Origin: Mogibacterium kristiansenii
GTDB taxonomy: Bacteria; Bacillota; Clostridia; Peptostreptococcales; Anaerovoracaceae
Assembly (NCBI RefSeq): GCF_009695905.1
Contig: NZ_VUNA01000008.1
Span: 1-64,000, forward strand
Direction of reading: 5' to 3'
Length of the DNA: 64,000 bases
In this document: in pieces, positions 43,174 through 52,088 of the stretch
Layout: each line of letters begins with the position of its first letter
How positions within the stretch are numbered: position 1 is the stretch's first letter
Translations under genes and position numbers: made by a program
Notes under the pieces: generated by a model
What the model saw: the letters and a program-made list of their open reading frames with translations, nothing else
Databases searched by the model: none
What the model was told of the DNA's origin: nothing

Positions 43174-43455
43174 ATGGCGGAAGATCAGAACAAAGAGCTG
43201 CTGGAAGAAGAAACTGAAGATGATTTCATCACACTGGAATTTGATGACGGTACAGTAGTGGAGTGCTACATTACAGGTGTATTCGATCTGAACGGAAAGG
43301 AATACATTGCACTGGAGCCGGATGATGGCACCGATGATGTATATATTTACGGATATAAGGACAACGGTGACGACACGTTCGATTTGGTTGAAATCGAGAG
43401 TGAAGAGGAGTTCGGCGCAGCGGTTGAGGAATTCGATCGTCTGATGATGCAGTAA
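43174..43455 (+). CDS. DUF1292 family protein (YrzB-like)
   Basis: This 93-residue, very acidic protein has the DUF1292 core: ITLEFDDGTVVECYITGVFDLNGKEYIALEP and YIYGYKDN. It is a small Bacillota protein of unknown function, often near ruvX or mltG-type genes, though not here. The start at 43174 has AAGGAGAG ahead; a longer frame to 43096 lacks a site. It is followed by a strong terminator and then a tRNA gene. Confidence 0.88.
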   Translation: MAEDQNKELLEEETEDDFITLEFDDGTVVECYITGVFDLNGKEYIALEPDDGTDDVYIYGYKDNGDDTFDLVEIESEEEFGAAVEEFDRLMMQ

Positions 43456-43466
43456 TGAAATAAGGC

Positions 43467-43503
43467 TTTTGCGCCGTTTCAAAGCGGCGCAAAAAACTTT
43501 TTT
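43467..43503 (+). terminator. Terminator after the DUF1292 gene
   Basis: TTTTGCGCCG (43467-43476) pairs perfectly with CGGCGCAAAA (43485-43494) over an eight-base loop, then AACTTTTTTT. Confidence 0.9.
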
Positions 43504-43513
43504 AAAAAAGGGG

Positions 43514-43542
43514 TTTACAAGCCACCCTAAAGTGTGTATAAT
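43514..43542 (+). promoter_or_regulatory. tRNA-Leu promoter
   Basis: TTTACA (43514-43519) and TATAAT (43537-43542) lie 17 bases apart, with GTGTG just before the -10 box. The tRNA starts 45 bases further on. Confidence 0.85.
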
Positions 43543-43586
43543 AACTATTGTGAGTTGTGAAAGAAACAACTCAGAAAAATAAATCT

Positions 43587-43672
43587 GCGGATGTGGCGGA
43601 ATTGGCAGACGCGCACGGTTCAGGTCCGTGTGACCACAAATCATGTGGGTTCGAGTCCCACCATCCGCACCA
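43587..43672 (+). tRNA. tRNA-Leu (CAG)
   Basis: The acceptor stem GCGGATG (43587-43593) pairs with CATCCGC (43662-43668), followed by A and an encoded CCA. The D loop (GGCGGAATTGGCAGACGC), an anticodon stem CACGG/CCGTG with loop TTCAGGT (anticodon CAG), a long class II variable arm and a T arm GTGGGTTCGAGTCCCAC are all in place. The long variable arm and anticodon give leucine. Confidence 0.97.
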
Positions 43673-43674
43673 AG

Positions 43675-43705
43675 AAAAGCGATATTCTGCGGAATATCGC
43701 TTTTT
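43675..43705 (+). terminator. Terminator after tRNA-Leu
   Basis: AAAGCGATATTC (43676-43687) pairs with GAATATCGCTTT (43692-43703) over TGCG, then TT. It ends the tRNA transcript before murI. Confidence 0.9.
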
Positions 43706-43733
43706 ACTTTTATCGGAGGAAAATAAGAAATAA

Positions 43734-44534
43734 ATGGATAACAGACCGATTGGTTTTTTTGACTCCGGACTGGGCGGCCTTACCAGCGTATCTGCACTGC
43801 AGAGCCGGCTGCCGAAAGAACGGGTGATATATTATGGGGACACGGCGAGAACCCCTTACGGATCCAAGTCCCCGGAGACAATTCGAAAGTTCGCTTCCCA
43901 GATTGTGGACTATCTGGTGAGCAAGGATGTGAAAATGGTGGTGATTGCCTGCAACACCGTGACTTCCCTGGCGTTGGATGATTTGCGGCAGCAGCACCCG
44001 GAACTGCCGATTATCGGCGTCATCGAACCGACGGTTCGGAAGGTGGTGCAGAGCCACTGTCCGAATGTGGGAATCATCGCTACCAAAGCGACCATTCAGA
44101 GTGATGTCTATGCGCGGCTGCTGCACAACCTGGATCCGTCCATTCGGACCAGCAGCCTGGCTTGCCCGGCGTTCGTGCCGCTGATTGAAGAAGGCATCAT
44201 CGACAACGAAATTATGGATTTGACCATCCGCTACTACATGGACGATTTCGTTCGGGAAAACGGATTTAATCATCTGATTCTGGGATGCACCCATTATCCG
44301 ATGATTGCGGATAATCTGAAGCGAATCTACCCCAACATGAATCTGATCAGCTCTTCCGAAGCGGTCATCGATGAGGTGGAGGAGGTGCTGGCGGCTCGGG
44401 ATCAGTTTGCCGAGCAGCGGACCGAGGAGGACCGGTTCTATGCCAGTGACCTGTCGGATAACTTTATCCGGATGACGGATCGGCTGACAGAGGGAAAAAA
44501 TTCCAGGATAAAACTGAAAAAAATGGAAGAATAA
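43734..44534 (+). CDS. murI: Glutamate racemase
   Basis: This 266-residue enzyme has GFFDSGLGGLTSV, YYGDTARTPYGSKSPE, the first catalytic Cys in VIACNTVTS and the second in LGCTHYPMIADNL. It makes D-glutamate for peptidoglycan. GGAGGAAAATAAGAAATA precedes ATG 43734. In the first Cys motif a Val (NTVTS) stands where Ala (NTAT/NTAS) is common, a mild change. Confidence 0.95.
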   Translation: MDNRPIGFFDSGLGGLTSVSALQSRLPKERVIYYGDTARTPYGSKSPETIRKFASQIVDYLVSKDVKMVVIACNTVTSLALDDLRQQHPELPIIGVIEPTVRKVVQSHCPNVGIIATKATIQSDVYARLLHNLDPSIRTSSLACPAFVPLIEEGIIDNEIMDLTIRYYMDDFVRENGFNHLILGCTHYPMIADNLKRIYPNMNLISSSEAVIDEVEEVLAARDQFAEQRTEEDRFYASDLSDNFIRMTDRLTEGKNSRIKLKKMEE

Positions 44535-44594
44535 GGGGGATTATCCCCAAAAAAGTCATTTTATGGAATGGATGTGTGCAAGATTGAGCCCTAT

Positions 44595-44617
44595 CCATTG
44601 ACAATAATGGCTTTTTT
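44595..44617 (+). terminator. Terminator after murI
   Basis: CCATT (44595-44599) pairs with AATGG (44606-44610) over a six-base loop, then CTTTTTT. The stem is short but the T run is good. Confidence 0.6.
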
Positions 44618-44675
44618 ATGTAGAATTACTTGATATTGTTGATATTTTGCCGCGATGCGGCCAGTGGGAGATAAT

Positions 44676-45308
44676 ATGGAAACAGAATACAAGTATCGTC
44701 TGGATGATGCATCTTTGATTCAGGAGATTATCGACGATCCCATGCTGGATGAATATGTAGACCGGGATTCCTTGGAGAAGATTCGGATGCATGCCGTGTA
44801 TTTTGATACGGACGACATGGATTTGAGACAATCCGGAATTGCGTATCGAATTCGATATGAGAACGATCGGATTACAGCAACGATTAAGTGGGATAATCAC
44901 GTGGAGAATGGACGTCATTCCAGAGAAGAATTTAATCTAGTCATAACGGATGAGCGTTTCGCAGAGCATCCGAACATTGAAGCATTTGAGTCCAGTGATG
45001 CGTATGATGTGTTGCTGAAGGCAGCCGGTCATAAGGAGCTTCACAAGAAGGTGGAAATGGATTTCACCCGGAAGCTGATTAAGGTGGACACCGGCAATTC
45101 CATCAGTGCGCTTTCCTTCGACGAGGGCGTGATTCACGGATTGAACGGAGACAAGGACGTATTGGAGATGGAGCTGGAATGGTACTACGGAAATTCGGAA
45201 GATTTCCGGGACATTGCAGAATCTCTGGCAGAGAAATATTCTCTGGAGCCGGAAAACATCTCGAAGCTGCAAAGAGGATTTTTACCGGACGACGAGCCGG
45301 AAAAATAA
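44676..45308 (+). CDS. CYTH domain protein
   Basis: This 210-residue protein starts METEYKYRL, the ExExK signature of CYTH (triphosphate tunnel) enzymes, and has alternating acidic and basic strands (VYFDTDDMDLRQSGIAYRIR, ATIKWD) that line the tunnel. Family members act on triphosphate-containing substrates such as ATP, thiamine triphosphate or polyphosphate. The substrate is not readable here. GGGAGATAAT precedes ATG 44676, chosen over the 7-residue longer frame. Trigger factor follows after 34 bases. Confidence 0.85.
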   Translation: METEYKYRLDDASLIQEIIDDPMLDEYVDRDSLEKIRMHAVYFDTDDMDLRQSGIAYRIRYENDRITATIKWDNHVENGRHSREEFNLVITDERFAEHPNIEAFESSDAYDVLLKAAGHKELHKKVEMDFTRKLIKVDTGNSISALSFDEGVIHGLNGDKDVLEMELEWYYGNSEDFRDIAESLAEKYSLEPENISKLQRGFLPDDEPEK

Positions 45309-45342
45309 AACAAATTAAGTTCGTTTTTCAGGAGGAATATTA

Positions 45343-46650
45343 ATGAAAACTACTTTTATCGCAAAAGAAGGCAACGATGCAAAGTTTACTATGGTTTTTA
45401 CCGGTGAAGAGTTCGAAAATGCTGTAGTGAATGCTTATAAGAACAACAAGGATCGCTTCGAAATCAAGGGCTTCCGTAAGGGAAAGGCTCCGAGAAAGAT
45501 GATCGAGAACACCTATGGCGAAGATATCTTCTACGATGAAGCGCTGAACGACCTGCTGCAGAGCGGTTATCCGGCAGCTCTGAACGAGTTGGAGCTGGAA
45601 GTTATCGATCAGCCGAAACTGAACCTGGGCGAGCTGAAGAAGGGCGAAGATGTTGAAATCACCGCAACCGTTGCTTGCTTCCCGGAAGTTGAAGCAAAGG
45701 ATTACTTCGGTCTGGAAGTAGAGAAGATCGAGCACGAAGTAACCGATGAGGATATCCAGAAAGAACTGGAGAGAGTTCAGAAGGCTCATTCCAGCATGGA
45801 AACCGTAACCGACCGCAAGACGGAAGAGGGAGATACCGTTGTTCTGGACTTTGACGGTTCCGTAGACGGCGTTCACTTTGACGGCGGCAAGGCAGAGAAC
45901 TTCGACCTGAAGCTGGGTTCCGGACAGTTCATCCCGGGTTTTGAAGATCAGCTGGTTGGAAAAGAAGCCGGTGAGGAAGTAGACGTTCACGTTACTTTCC
46001 CGGAAGGTTATCAGGCAGAGGATCTGGCAGGCAAGGAAGCGCTCTTTGAATGCAAGATTAACGAGATTAAGAGAGAGGTTCTGCCGGAAATTAACGATGA
46101 GCTGGCAAGCGATGTCAGCGAGTTCGAGACTCTGGAAGAGTATAAGAACTCCATCCGTGAGAGAATGCAGAAAGAGGATGACGAGAGAGCAGACAGCATC
46201 ATGAAGGACAGCATGGTTCAGAAGCTGATCGACGTGAACAGCGTAGACACTCCGGCATCCATGGTAGAATCCGAAATCGACACCATGATTCAGGGAATGA
46301 AGCAGCAGCTGGCATACCAGGGACTGTCTCTGGAGCAGTATCAGAAGTTCACCGGAATGGATATGGCTGCAATGAGAGACCAGGCTCGTATGGACGCAGA
46401 GAAGAGAGTTGCATCCAGAATCCTGCTGAAGGCCGTAATCCGTCAGGAGAATATCGAAGCAACCGAAGAGGACATCGATAAGGAAATGGCAGATTTCGCT
46501 GCTCAGTACGGACAGTCTGTAGAAGATGTGAAGAAGATGATCGGAAACGACCTGCACTACTTCGAAGAGGATGTTAAGATGAAGAAGGCCATCGACATGA
46601 TGTTCGAGAAGGCAAATTTTGTTGCTGCTAAGGCAAAGGAAGAAGAATAA
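45343..46650 (+). CDS. tig: Trigger factor
   Basis: This 435-residue ribosome-associated chaperone has the ribosome-binding signature FKGFRKGKAPR-like FEIKGFRKGKAPRKMIE (about residues 38-54), a central FKBP-type peptidyl-prolyl isomerase domain (about 155-240, GDTVVLDFDG and GSGQFIPGFEDQLVG) and a C-terminal helical chaperone domain. It helps nascent chains fold and is commonly followed by clpP and clpX as here. AGGAGGAATATTA lies ahead of ATG 45343. It ends 3 bases before clpP. Confidence 0.96.
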   Translation: MKTTFIAKEGNDAKFTMVFTGEEFENAVVNAYKNNKDRFEIKGFRKGKAPRKMIENTYGEDIFYDEALNDLLQSGYPAALNELELEVIDQPKLNLGELKKGEDVEITATVACFPEVEAKDYFGLEVEKIEHEVTDEDIQKELERVQKAHSSMETVTDRKTEEGDTVVLDFDGSVDGVHFDGGKAENFDLKLGSGQFIPGFEDQLVGKEAGEEVDVHVTFPEGYQAEDLAGKEALFECKINEIKREVLPEINDELASDVSEFETLEEYKNSIRERMQKEDDERADSIMKDSMVQKLIDVNSVDTPASMVESEIDTMIQGMKQQLAYQGLSLEQYQKFTGMDMAAMRDQARMDAEKRVASRILLKAVIRQENIEATEEDIDKEMADFAAQYGQSVEDVKKMIGNDLHYFEEDVKMKKAIDMMFEKANFVAAKAKEEE

Positions 46651-46653
46651 TCT

Positions 46654-47232
46654 ATGAATACAATTCCAGTAGTTGTTGAACAGACCGGAAACGGCGAGCG
46701 CAGTTACGATATTTATTCCAGACTGCTGAAGGATCGAATCATTTTCATCGACCAGCAGGTGGACGAGCACCTGGCCAGCATTGTGGTGGCGCAGCTCTTG
46801 TTCCTGGAAGCGGAAGACCCGGAAAAGGATATTAATATCTACATCAACTCTCCGGGCGGAATGGTGACGGCCGGCTTGGCGATTCTGGATACCATGAATT
46901 ACGTAAAACCGGATATTTCCACCATCTGTGTGGGCCTGGCTGCCAGCATGGGGGCCGTTCTGCTTTCGGCGGGAACCAAAGGGAAACGATATGCTCTGCC
47001 CAATGCGGAGATTATGATTCATCAGCCGCTGGGGGGCGCACAGGGCCAAGCTTCCGATATTAAGATTCAGGCCGATTGGATGATGAAAACCAAGGAACGT
47101 CTGAACCATATTCTTGCTGAAAATACGGGAAAAGATCTTTCCATTATCGAGCGGGATACCGATAGAGATAATTTCATGTACGCAGATGAAGCGGTGGAAT
47201 ACGGACTGATCGATCGGGTATTGAAGAAGTAA
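46654..47232 (+). CDS. clpP: ATP-dependent Clp protease proteolytic subunit
   Basis: This 192-residue serine protease has the catalytic Ser in [14 protein letters not shown], the His in [17 protein letters not shown] and a later Asp. It starts 3 bases after tig and forms the chamber used by ClpX, encoded next. The N-terminal [22 protein letters not shown] is typical. All residues needed for activity are present. Confidence 0.96.
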   Translation: MNTIPVVVEQTGNGERSYDIYSRLLKDRIIFIDQQVDEHLASIVVAQLLFLEAEDPEKDINIYINSPGGMVTAGLAILDTMNYVKPDISTICVGLAASMGAVLLSAGTKGKRYALPNAEIMIHQPLGGAQGQASDIKIQADWMMKTKERLNHILAENTGKDLSIIERDTDRDNFMYADEAVEYGLIDRVLKK

Positions 47233-47245
47233 TAGAGGAGAATCT

Positions 47246-48484
47246 GTGAGTAAAAAGAACGAAAACAATGAGCTGGTCTGCTCCTTTTGCGGGAAGACCA
47301 GCTCGCAAGTCAAGAAAATTATCGTGGGACCGGATGTAGCAATCTGCAACGAGTGCATCGAGCTGTGCGAATCCCTTCTGGATGAGAAAGAGTTCGTGGA
47401 ACCGAAGCACATGGAGGAACTTCCGAAGCCAAAGGATATTGCGGATTTCCTGAGCGACTACGTCATCGAACAGGATGAGGCGAAGAAAAATCTGGCCGTT
47501 GCGGTGTACAATCACTACAAAAGAATCCGCCATTTGGAGGAGAATGCCGGCGATGAGAAGAACAACGTGGAAATCCAGAAGAGCAACATTCTGATGCTGG
47601 GACCGACGGGAAGCGGTAAAACGCTTCTGGCACAGACTCTGGCAAAAATTCTGGATGTTCCGTTTGCCATTGTGGATGCCACTGCATTGACGGAAGCCGG
47701 ATATGTGGGCGAAGACGTAGAGAACATTCTGCTGAGACTGTACCAGGCGGCAGACGGCGACCTGGAACGGGCACAGAAGGGCATCATCTACGTGGATGAA
47801 ATCGACAAGATTGCCCGGAAATCCGAGAACATGTCCATCACCCGTGACGTTAGCGGAGAAGGCGTTCAGCAGGCATTGCTGAAAATCATCGAAGGAACCG
47901 TTGCCAACGTTCCGCCGCAAGGCGGCCGGAAGCATCCGCTGCAGGAGTTCATCCATTTCGATACGAAGGATGTGCTGTTTATCTGCGGAGGTGCTTTTAC
48001 CGGATTGTCCACCATCATCAAACGTCGGTTGGGCAATAAGGTCATCGGCTTCAATTCCGATGAGGATCGGGTGGACCTGACGGAGGACCATGAGATTCTG
48101 CTGAAGGTGGAACCGGAAGACTTGCTCCGTTTCGGACTGATTCCGGAGCTGATCGGTCGTCTTCCGATGATCGTATCCCTTCGGGAACTGACGGAAGAGG
48201 CATTGGTTCGAATTATGCGGGAGCCGAAGAATTCCTTGATTCGCCAGTATCAGGAGCTGTTCCGTATGGACGGCGTAGAGCTGGAAATCGAGGACGATGC
48301 GGTGAATGCCATTGCCAACAAGGCCATTCAGCTGCATACGGGAGCCAGAGGTCTGCGGGGAATCTTCGAGAAGATGATGACGGACATCATGTTCGAATTG
48401 CCTTCTCGGGATGATGTGACCAAGTGCATTATCACGAAGGATACCGTGGAGAACGGTGCGGAACCGGTATTAGAGACAAAATAG
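47246..48484 (+). CDS. clpX: ATP-dependent Clp protease ATP-binding subunit ClpX
   Basis: This 412-residue AAA+ unfoldase has an N-terminal zinc-binding domain (CSFCGK and CNECIELC), Walker A GPTGSGKT, Walker [12 protein letters not shown] and the pore loop GYVG. It feeds substrates to ClpP. The start codon is GTG 47246 behind AGAGGAGAATCT. It lies 13 bases after clpP. A stem-loop separates it from lon. Confidence 0.96.
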   Translation: MSKKNENNELVCSFCGKTSSQVKKIIVGPDVAICNECIELCESLLDEKEFVEPKHMEELPKPKDIADFLSDYVIEQDEAKKNLAVAVYNHYKRIRHLEENAGDEKNNVEIQKSNILMLGPTGSGKTLLAQTLAKILDVPFAIVDATALTEAGYVGEDVENILLRLYQAADGDLERAQKGIIYVDEIDKIARKSENMSITRDVSGEGVQQALLKIIEGTVANVPPQGGRKHPLQEFIHFDTKDVLFICGGAFTGLSTIIKRRLGNKVIGFNSDEDRVDLTEDHEILLKVEPEDLLRFGLIPELIGRLPMIVSLRELTEEALVRIMREPKNSLIRQYQELFRMDGVELEIEDDAVNAIANKAIQLHTGARGLRGIFEKMMTDIMFELPSRDDVTKCIITKDTVENGAEPVLETK

Positions 48485-48514
48485 CGCTGAAGACGGTGCG
48501 AAATAAGAAAACAT

Positions 48515-48543
48515 CAGGCGGCAGGGTTATTTCTTGCCGCCTG
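48515..48543 (+). terminator. Hairpin between clpX and lon
   Basis: CAGGCGGCA (48515-48523) pairs perfectly with TGCCGCCTG (48535-48543) over an 11-base loop. Only TTCTG follows, so termination may be partial and lon may be transcribed in part from upstream. Confidence 0.65.
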
Positions 48544-48569
48544 TTCTGTATAGATAAAGGGAGGCGCAG

Positions 48570-50909
48570 ATGGAGAGAGAAAATAGAACGCACATTCCTT
48601 ACATTGCACTTCGGGGAAAGGCTTTTTTCCCGGATACTTTGGTAGGATTTGATGTGGGTCGGGATAAGTCGCTGAAATCCATTGAAATTGCAATGAACCG
48701 GGAGCGTCTGGTGGCGGTGTCCGCCCAGCGAAACCCGGAAGTAAACGATCCGTCCGGAGAGGATTGCTACCTTACCGGTGTGCTGATTCGAATTAAGCAG
48801 ATTGTTCGCCGCACGGATTACGTTCGGGTGCTGGCGGAATGCGGTCAACGGATCCGATTGGAGAATATTTACGAGGAGAACGGTGCGCTGTTCTGCGATT
48901 ACGTGCAAGCGGAGGATTTGCCGGCAGATGATGAGGAGGAATTGGAAGCATACGTACGGGCGGTAAAAGAAGCCTTCATTCAGTATGCCAAAGTCCTTCA
49001 TCCCGGAAGTACGGCGGAAGCCCGCGCCATGGTAGAGGACGTGGAGGATCCGGCGGTGCTCACCAACATCATCGCTGAGGATCTGGATGTTTCCTTTGAT
49101 GAAAAACAAGCACTGCTGGAAATCGATTACATTCCCGGCCGGCTGGAACAGCTGATTGAACTTCTGAATGGCGAAACGAGAATCGCGATGTTGTCTCAGA
49201 AGATTCAAACCAAGGTCATGAAGAATATGGATCGAAGCCAGCAGGAGTATTACCTTCGGGAACAGATTAAGGTAATGCAGGACGAACTGGGACGGGAAAC
49301 CGGCGAGGATGACGATGCGACTCAGTGGCTGAAGAAGCTGGATGAGCTGCAGTTGGAAGAAAAGACGGATGCGAAGATCCGAAAGGAAATCCAGCGTTTT
49401 GCCAAAATGCCGGCCATGAGTCCGGATGCCAACGTGAGCCGGACCTATATCGAAACGATTCTGGAGCTTCCGTGGCACGAGGCCAGCAAGACCAACATCA
49501 ATATCAAACGAGCAGAAAAGATTCTGAACGAGGATCATTACGGACTGGAGAAGGTGAAGGAAAGAATCCTGGAACATTTGGCGGTGATGCACCTGACCAA
49601 ATCCATTCAGGGGCCGATTCTCTGCCTGGTAGGGCCGCCGGGCGTGGGAAAGACGTCCATCGCCCGTTCCATCGCCAGAGCGACCAACCGGGAGTTCATT
49701 CGAATGTCCCTAGGCGGCGTTCGGGACGAAGCGGAAATTCGGGGACACCGTCGCACTTACGTGGGTGCCATTCCCGGACGAATCATCAACAGCATCAGCG
49801 AGGTGGGGACCAACAATCCGCTGTTCCTGCTGGATGAGGTGGATAAGCTGGGAAATGATTTCCGGGGTGATCCGGCATCTGCACTGCTGGAGGTGCTGGA
49901 TCCGGAACAGAACAAGGACTTTACGGATCACTATCTGGAAATCCCGTTCGATCTGTCCAATGTGATGTTCATCACCACGGCCAACACCACACAGACCATT
50001 CCGAGACCGCTTCTGGACCGGATGGAGGTGATTGAACTTTCCAGTTATATTGAAGAGGAGAAGGTTCGAATTGCTGAGGATTATTTGGTTCCAAAGGTTC
50101 TGAAGTCCTATGCGATCCGGAAGAACCAGCTCACCTTCTCGGAATCCGCAATACGGGAAATCATCCGGTACTACACCCGGGAGTCCGGCGTGCGGAATCT
50201 GGAACGGCAGATTGCATCCGTATGCAGAAAAGTTGCAAAGCGAATTGTAACGGAAAAGAAAAACAAGTATACTGTAAATAAGAGGAATCTCGAAAATTAT
50301 CTGGGAGCGAAGATTTTCCGGGAAGATTTGATGAATCTGGAACCGGGAATCGGCGTCACCACCGGCATGGCCTGGACGGCAGTGGGCGGTGTGACCCTGC
50401 AGATTGAAAGCGTGCGGATGCCGGGAAGCGGTCATCTGATTCTCACGGGACAGCTGGGAGATGTGATGAAGGAATCCGCGCAGACCGCCATGGGATACAT
50501 CAAGTCCCTGTCGGAAAAGTACGGTCTGGACGCATCTGTTTTTAAGGATAACGATATTCAGATTCACATTCCGGAGGGTGCCACCCCGAAGGACGGTCCG
50601 TCGGCCGGCGTGACCATGTGCACGGCGCTGTTCTCCCTGCTGTCCGGAAAGAAGGCACGGCGGGATATCGCCATGACGGGAGAGATTACCTTGCAAGGCA
50701 ATATCCTTCCGGTGGGCGGAATCAAGGAGAAGGTGCTGGCTGCGTACCGGCAAGGGATTCGCAAAATCCTCCTGCCAAAGGATAACGCGGCGGACATCGA
50801 AGAAATTCCGAAATCCGTGCGCAGCCGATTGGAATTCGTCTTGCTGGAGAAAGCAGAGGAGGCGTTCCGAGAGGTGCTGATTTCGGAGGAAAGCGAGAAA
50901 GAGAACTAG
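48570..50909 (+). CDS. lon: Endopeptidase La (Lon)
   Basis: This 779-residue ATP-dependent protease has an N-terminal LAN domain (IPYIALRGKAFFPD), a coiled middle (EYYLREQIKVMQDELG), AAA+ motifs GPPGVGKTS and FLLDEVDKL, and a C-terminal protease domain with the Ser in PKDGPSAGVTM and Lys in VGGIKEKVLAAYR. It degrades misfolded and regulatory proteins. GGGAGGCGCAG precedes ATG 48570. EngB starts one base after its stop. Confidence 0.96.
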   Translation: MERENRTHIPYIALRGKAFFPDTLVGFDVGRDKSLKSIEIAMNRERLVAVSAQRNPEVNDPSGEDCYLTGVLIRIKQIVRRTDYVRVLAECGQRIRLENIYEENGALFCDYVQAEDLPADDEEELEAYVRAVKEAFIQYAKVLHPGSTAEARAMVEDVEDPAVLTNIIAEDLDVSFDEKQALLEIDYIPGRLEQLIELLNGETRIAMLSQKIQTKVMKNMDRSQQEYYLREQIKVMQDELGRETGEDDDATQWLKKLDELQLEEKTDAKIRKEIQRFAKMPAMSPDANVSRTYIETILELPWHEASKTNINIKRAEKILNEDHYGLEKVKERILEHLAVMHLTKSIQGPILCLVGPPGVGKTSIARSIARATNREFIRMSLGGVRDEAEIRGHRRTYVGAIPGRIINSISEVGTNNPLFLLDEVDKLGNDFRGDPASALLEVLDPEQNKDFTDHYLEIPFDLSNVMFITTANTTQTIPRPLLDRMEVIELSSYIEEEKVRIAEDYLVPKVLKSYAIRKNQLTFSESAIREIIRYYTRESGVRNLERQIASVCRKVAKRIVTEKKNKYTVNKRNLENYLGAKIFREDLMNLEPGIGVTTGMAWTAVGGVTLQIESVRMPGSGHLILTGQLGDVMKESAQTAMGYIKSLSEKYGLDASVFKDNDIQIHIPEGATPKDGPSAGVTMCTALFSLLSGKKARRDIAMTGEITLQGNILPVGGIKEKVLAAYRQGIRKILLPKDNAADIEEIPKSVRSRLEFVLLEKAEEAFREVLISEESEKEN

Positions 50910-50910
50910 G

Positions 50911-51522
50911 ATGAGAATCACAAAATCAGAATTGGAAGCGGTTGCGGTAAAACCGGCACAGTATCCGGAAGCGAACCGCTATGAAATTGCCTTTGCGGGC
51001 CGGTCCAACGTGGGGAAATCCTCCCTGCTGAATCTTCTCACCGGCCGGAAGGCCCTTGCCAGGGTCAGCGGAAGTCCGGGAAAGACGCGTACCATCAACT
51101 TCTATTTGGTGAACGATGATTTCCGGATTGTGGACCTGCCGGGGTACGGGTATGCCAAGCTCTCCCGTTCCGAAACGGAGAAGTGGGGCGCCATGATGGA
51201 GGCGTATCTCAGCAAGAGACCGGGTCTTCTGAAGGTGGTGCAGCTGGTGGATATTCGCCACGAGCCGTCGGCGCAGGATGTGCAGATGTACGATTACCTT
51301 CGGTACTACGGTCTGGACGGCGTGGTTGTGGCCACGAAGGCGGATAAGATTTCCAAGAACCAGCAGCAGAAATCCATCCGGCAGATTCGGCAGAAGCTGA
51401 ATATGAAAAAAGAAGATGCAGTAATTCCGGTGTCGGCGCTGAAGCGCACCGGACAGGAGGAGCTGCTGGATGTCATTGAGTCGATTTTAAACAAGGAGAG
51501 ATCGGAAGATGAGCACAAATGA
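50911..51522 (+). CDS. engB: Ribosome biogenesis GTPase EngB/YsxC
   Basis: This 203-residue GTPase has G1 GRSNVGKSSL, G2 with Thr in PGKTRTINFY, G3 DLPGYGYA and G4 TKADK. It assists large ribosomal subunit assembly and is usually essential. It starts right after the lon stop, so translation is probably coupled. Its last 14 bases overlap the start of the phosphoribosyltransferase gene. Confidence 0.95.
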   Translation: MRITKSELEAVAVKPAQYPEANRYEIAFAGRSNVGKSSLLNLLTGRKALARVSGSPGKTRTINFYLVNDDFRIVDLPGYGYAKLSRSETEKWGAMMEAYLSKRPGLLKVVQLVDIRHEPSAQDVQMYDYLRYYGLDGVVVATKADKISKNQQQKSIRQIRQKLNMKKEDAVIPVSALKRTGQEELLDVIESILNKERSEDEHK

Positions 51523-52051
51523 TCATGTAATCGGAAAAATTCTCTTCACGGAGGCGGAAATCCGGAAGAGAGCGGAAGAGCTGGGTGAAGAAATCAGCAA
51601 TGAATTCAAGGGCGAAGAGCTGGTGGTCATCGGCACATTGAAGGGATCCATTCCGTGGCTGTGCGACCTCATGAAGTGCCTGGATCTGGACACCGTCATC
51701 GACTTTGTAAAGGCCAGCAGCTACGGTTCCAGCACCACCACCTCCGGTGTGGTGAAGATTTCCATGGATACGGAACTGAACCTGTACAACAAGAACGTAC
51801 TGGTGGTGGAAGATATCGTGGATACGGGAACCACCCTCAAGTACCTGCTGGAGAAGCTGAACGAGCGCCATCCGAAAACCCTGAAGGTATGCACCATGCT
51901 GGACAAGCCGTCCCGGAGAACCGCTGATTTCCATGCGGATTACATCGGCTTCCAGGTGGAAGACCTGTTCGTCATCGGCTACGGCCTGGATTACGACCAG
52001 AAGTACCGAAACCTGCCGTACATCAGCTATCTTCAGAACGAAGGAAAATAA
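51509..52051 (+). CDS. hpt: Hypoxanthine phosphoribosyltransferase
   Basis: This 180-residue purine salvage enzyme has the PRPP motif VLVVEDIVDTGTTLKYLL and a SSYGSSTTTSG loop. It converts hypoxanthine or guanine with PRPP to IMP or GMP. The start overlaps engB by 14 bases behind AAGGAGAGATCGGA. It ends 37 bases before the MBL nuclease gene. Confidence 0.93.
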   Translation: MSTNDHVIGKILFTEAEIRKRAEELGEEISNEFKGEELVVIGTLKGSIPWLCDLMKCLDLDTVIDFVKASSYGSSTTTSGVVKISMDTELNLYNKNVLVVEDIVDTGTTLKYLLEKLNERHPKTLKVCTMLDKPSRRTADFHADYIGFQVEDLFVIGYGLDYDQKYRNLPYISYLQNEGK

Positions 52052-52088
52052 ACAATAATTCCAGACAACCTTGCAAGGAGGCGGAGAA

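Noticed and set aside
45340-47412. A 690-codon open frame on the minus strand
   Set aside because: It is antisense to trigger factor and clpP and has no recognisable protein features.
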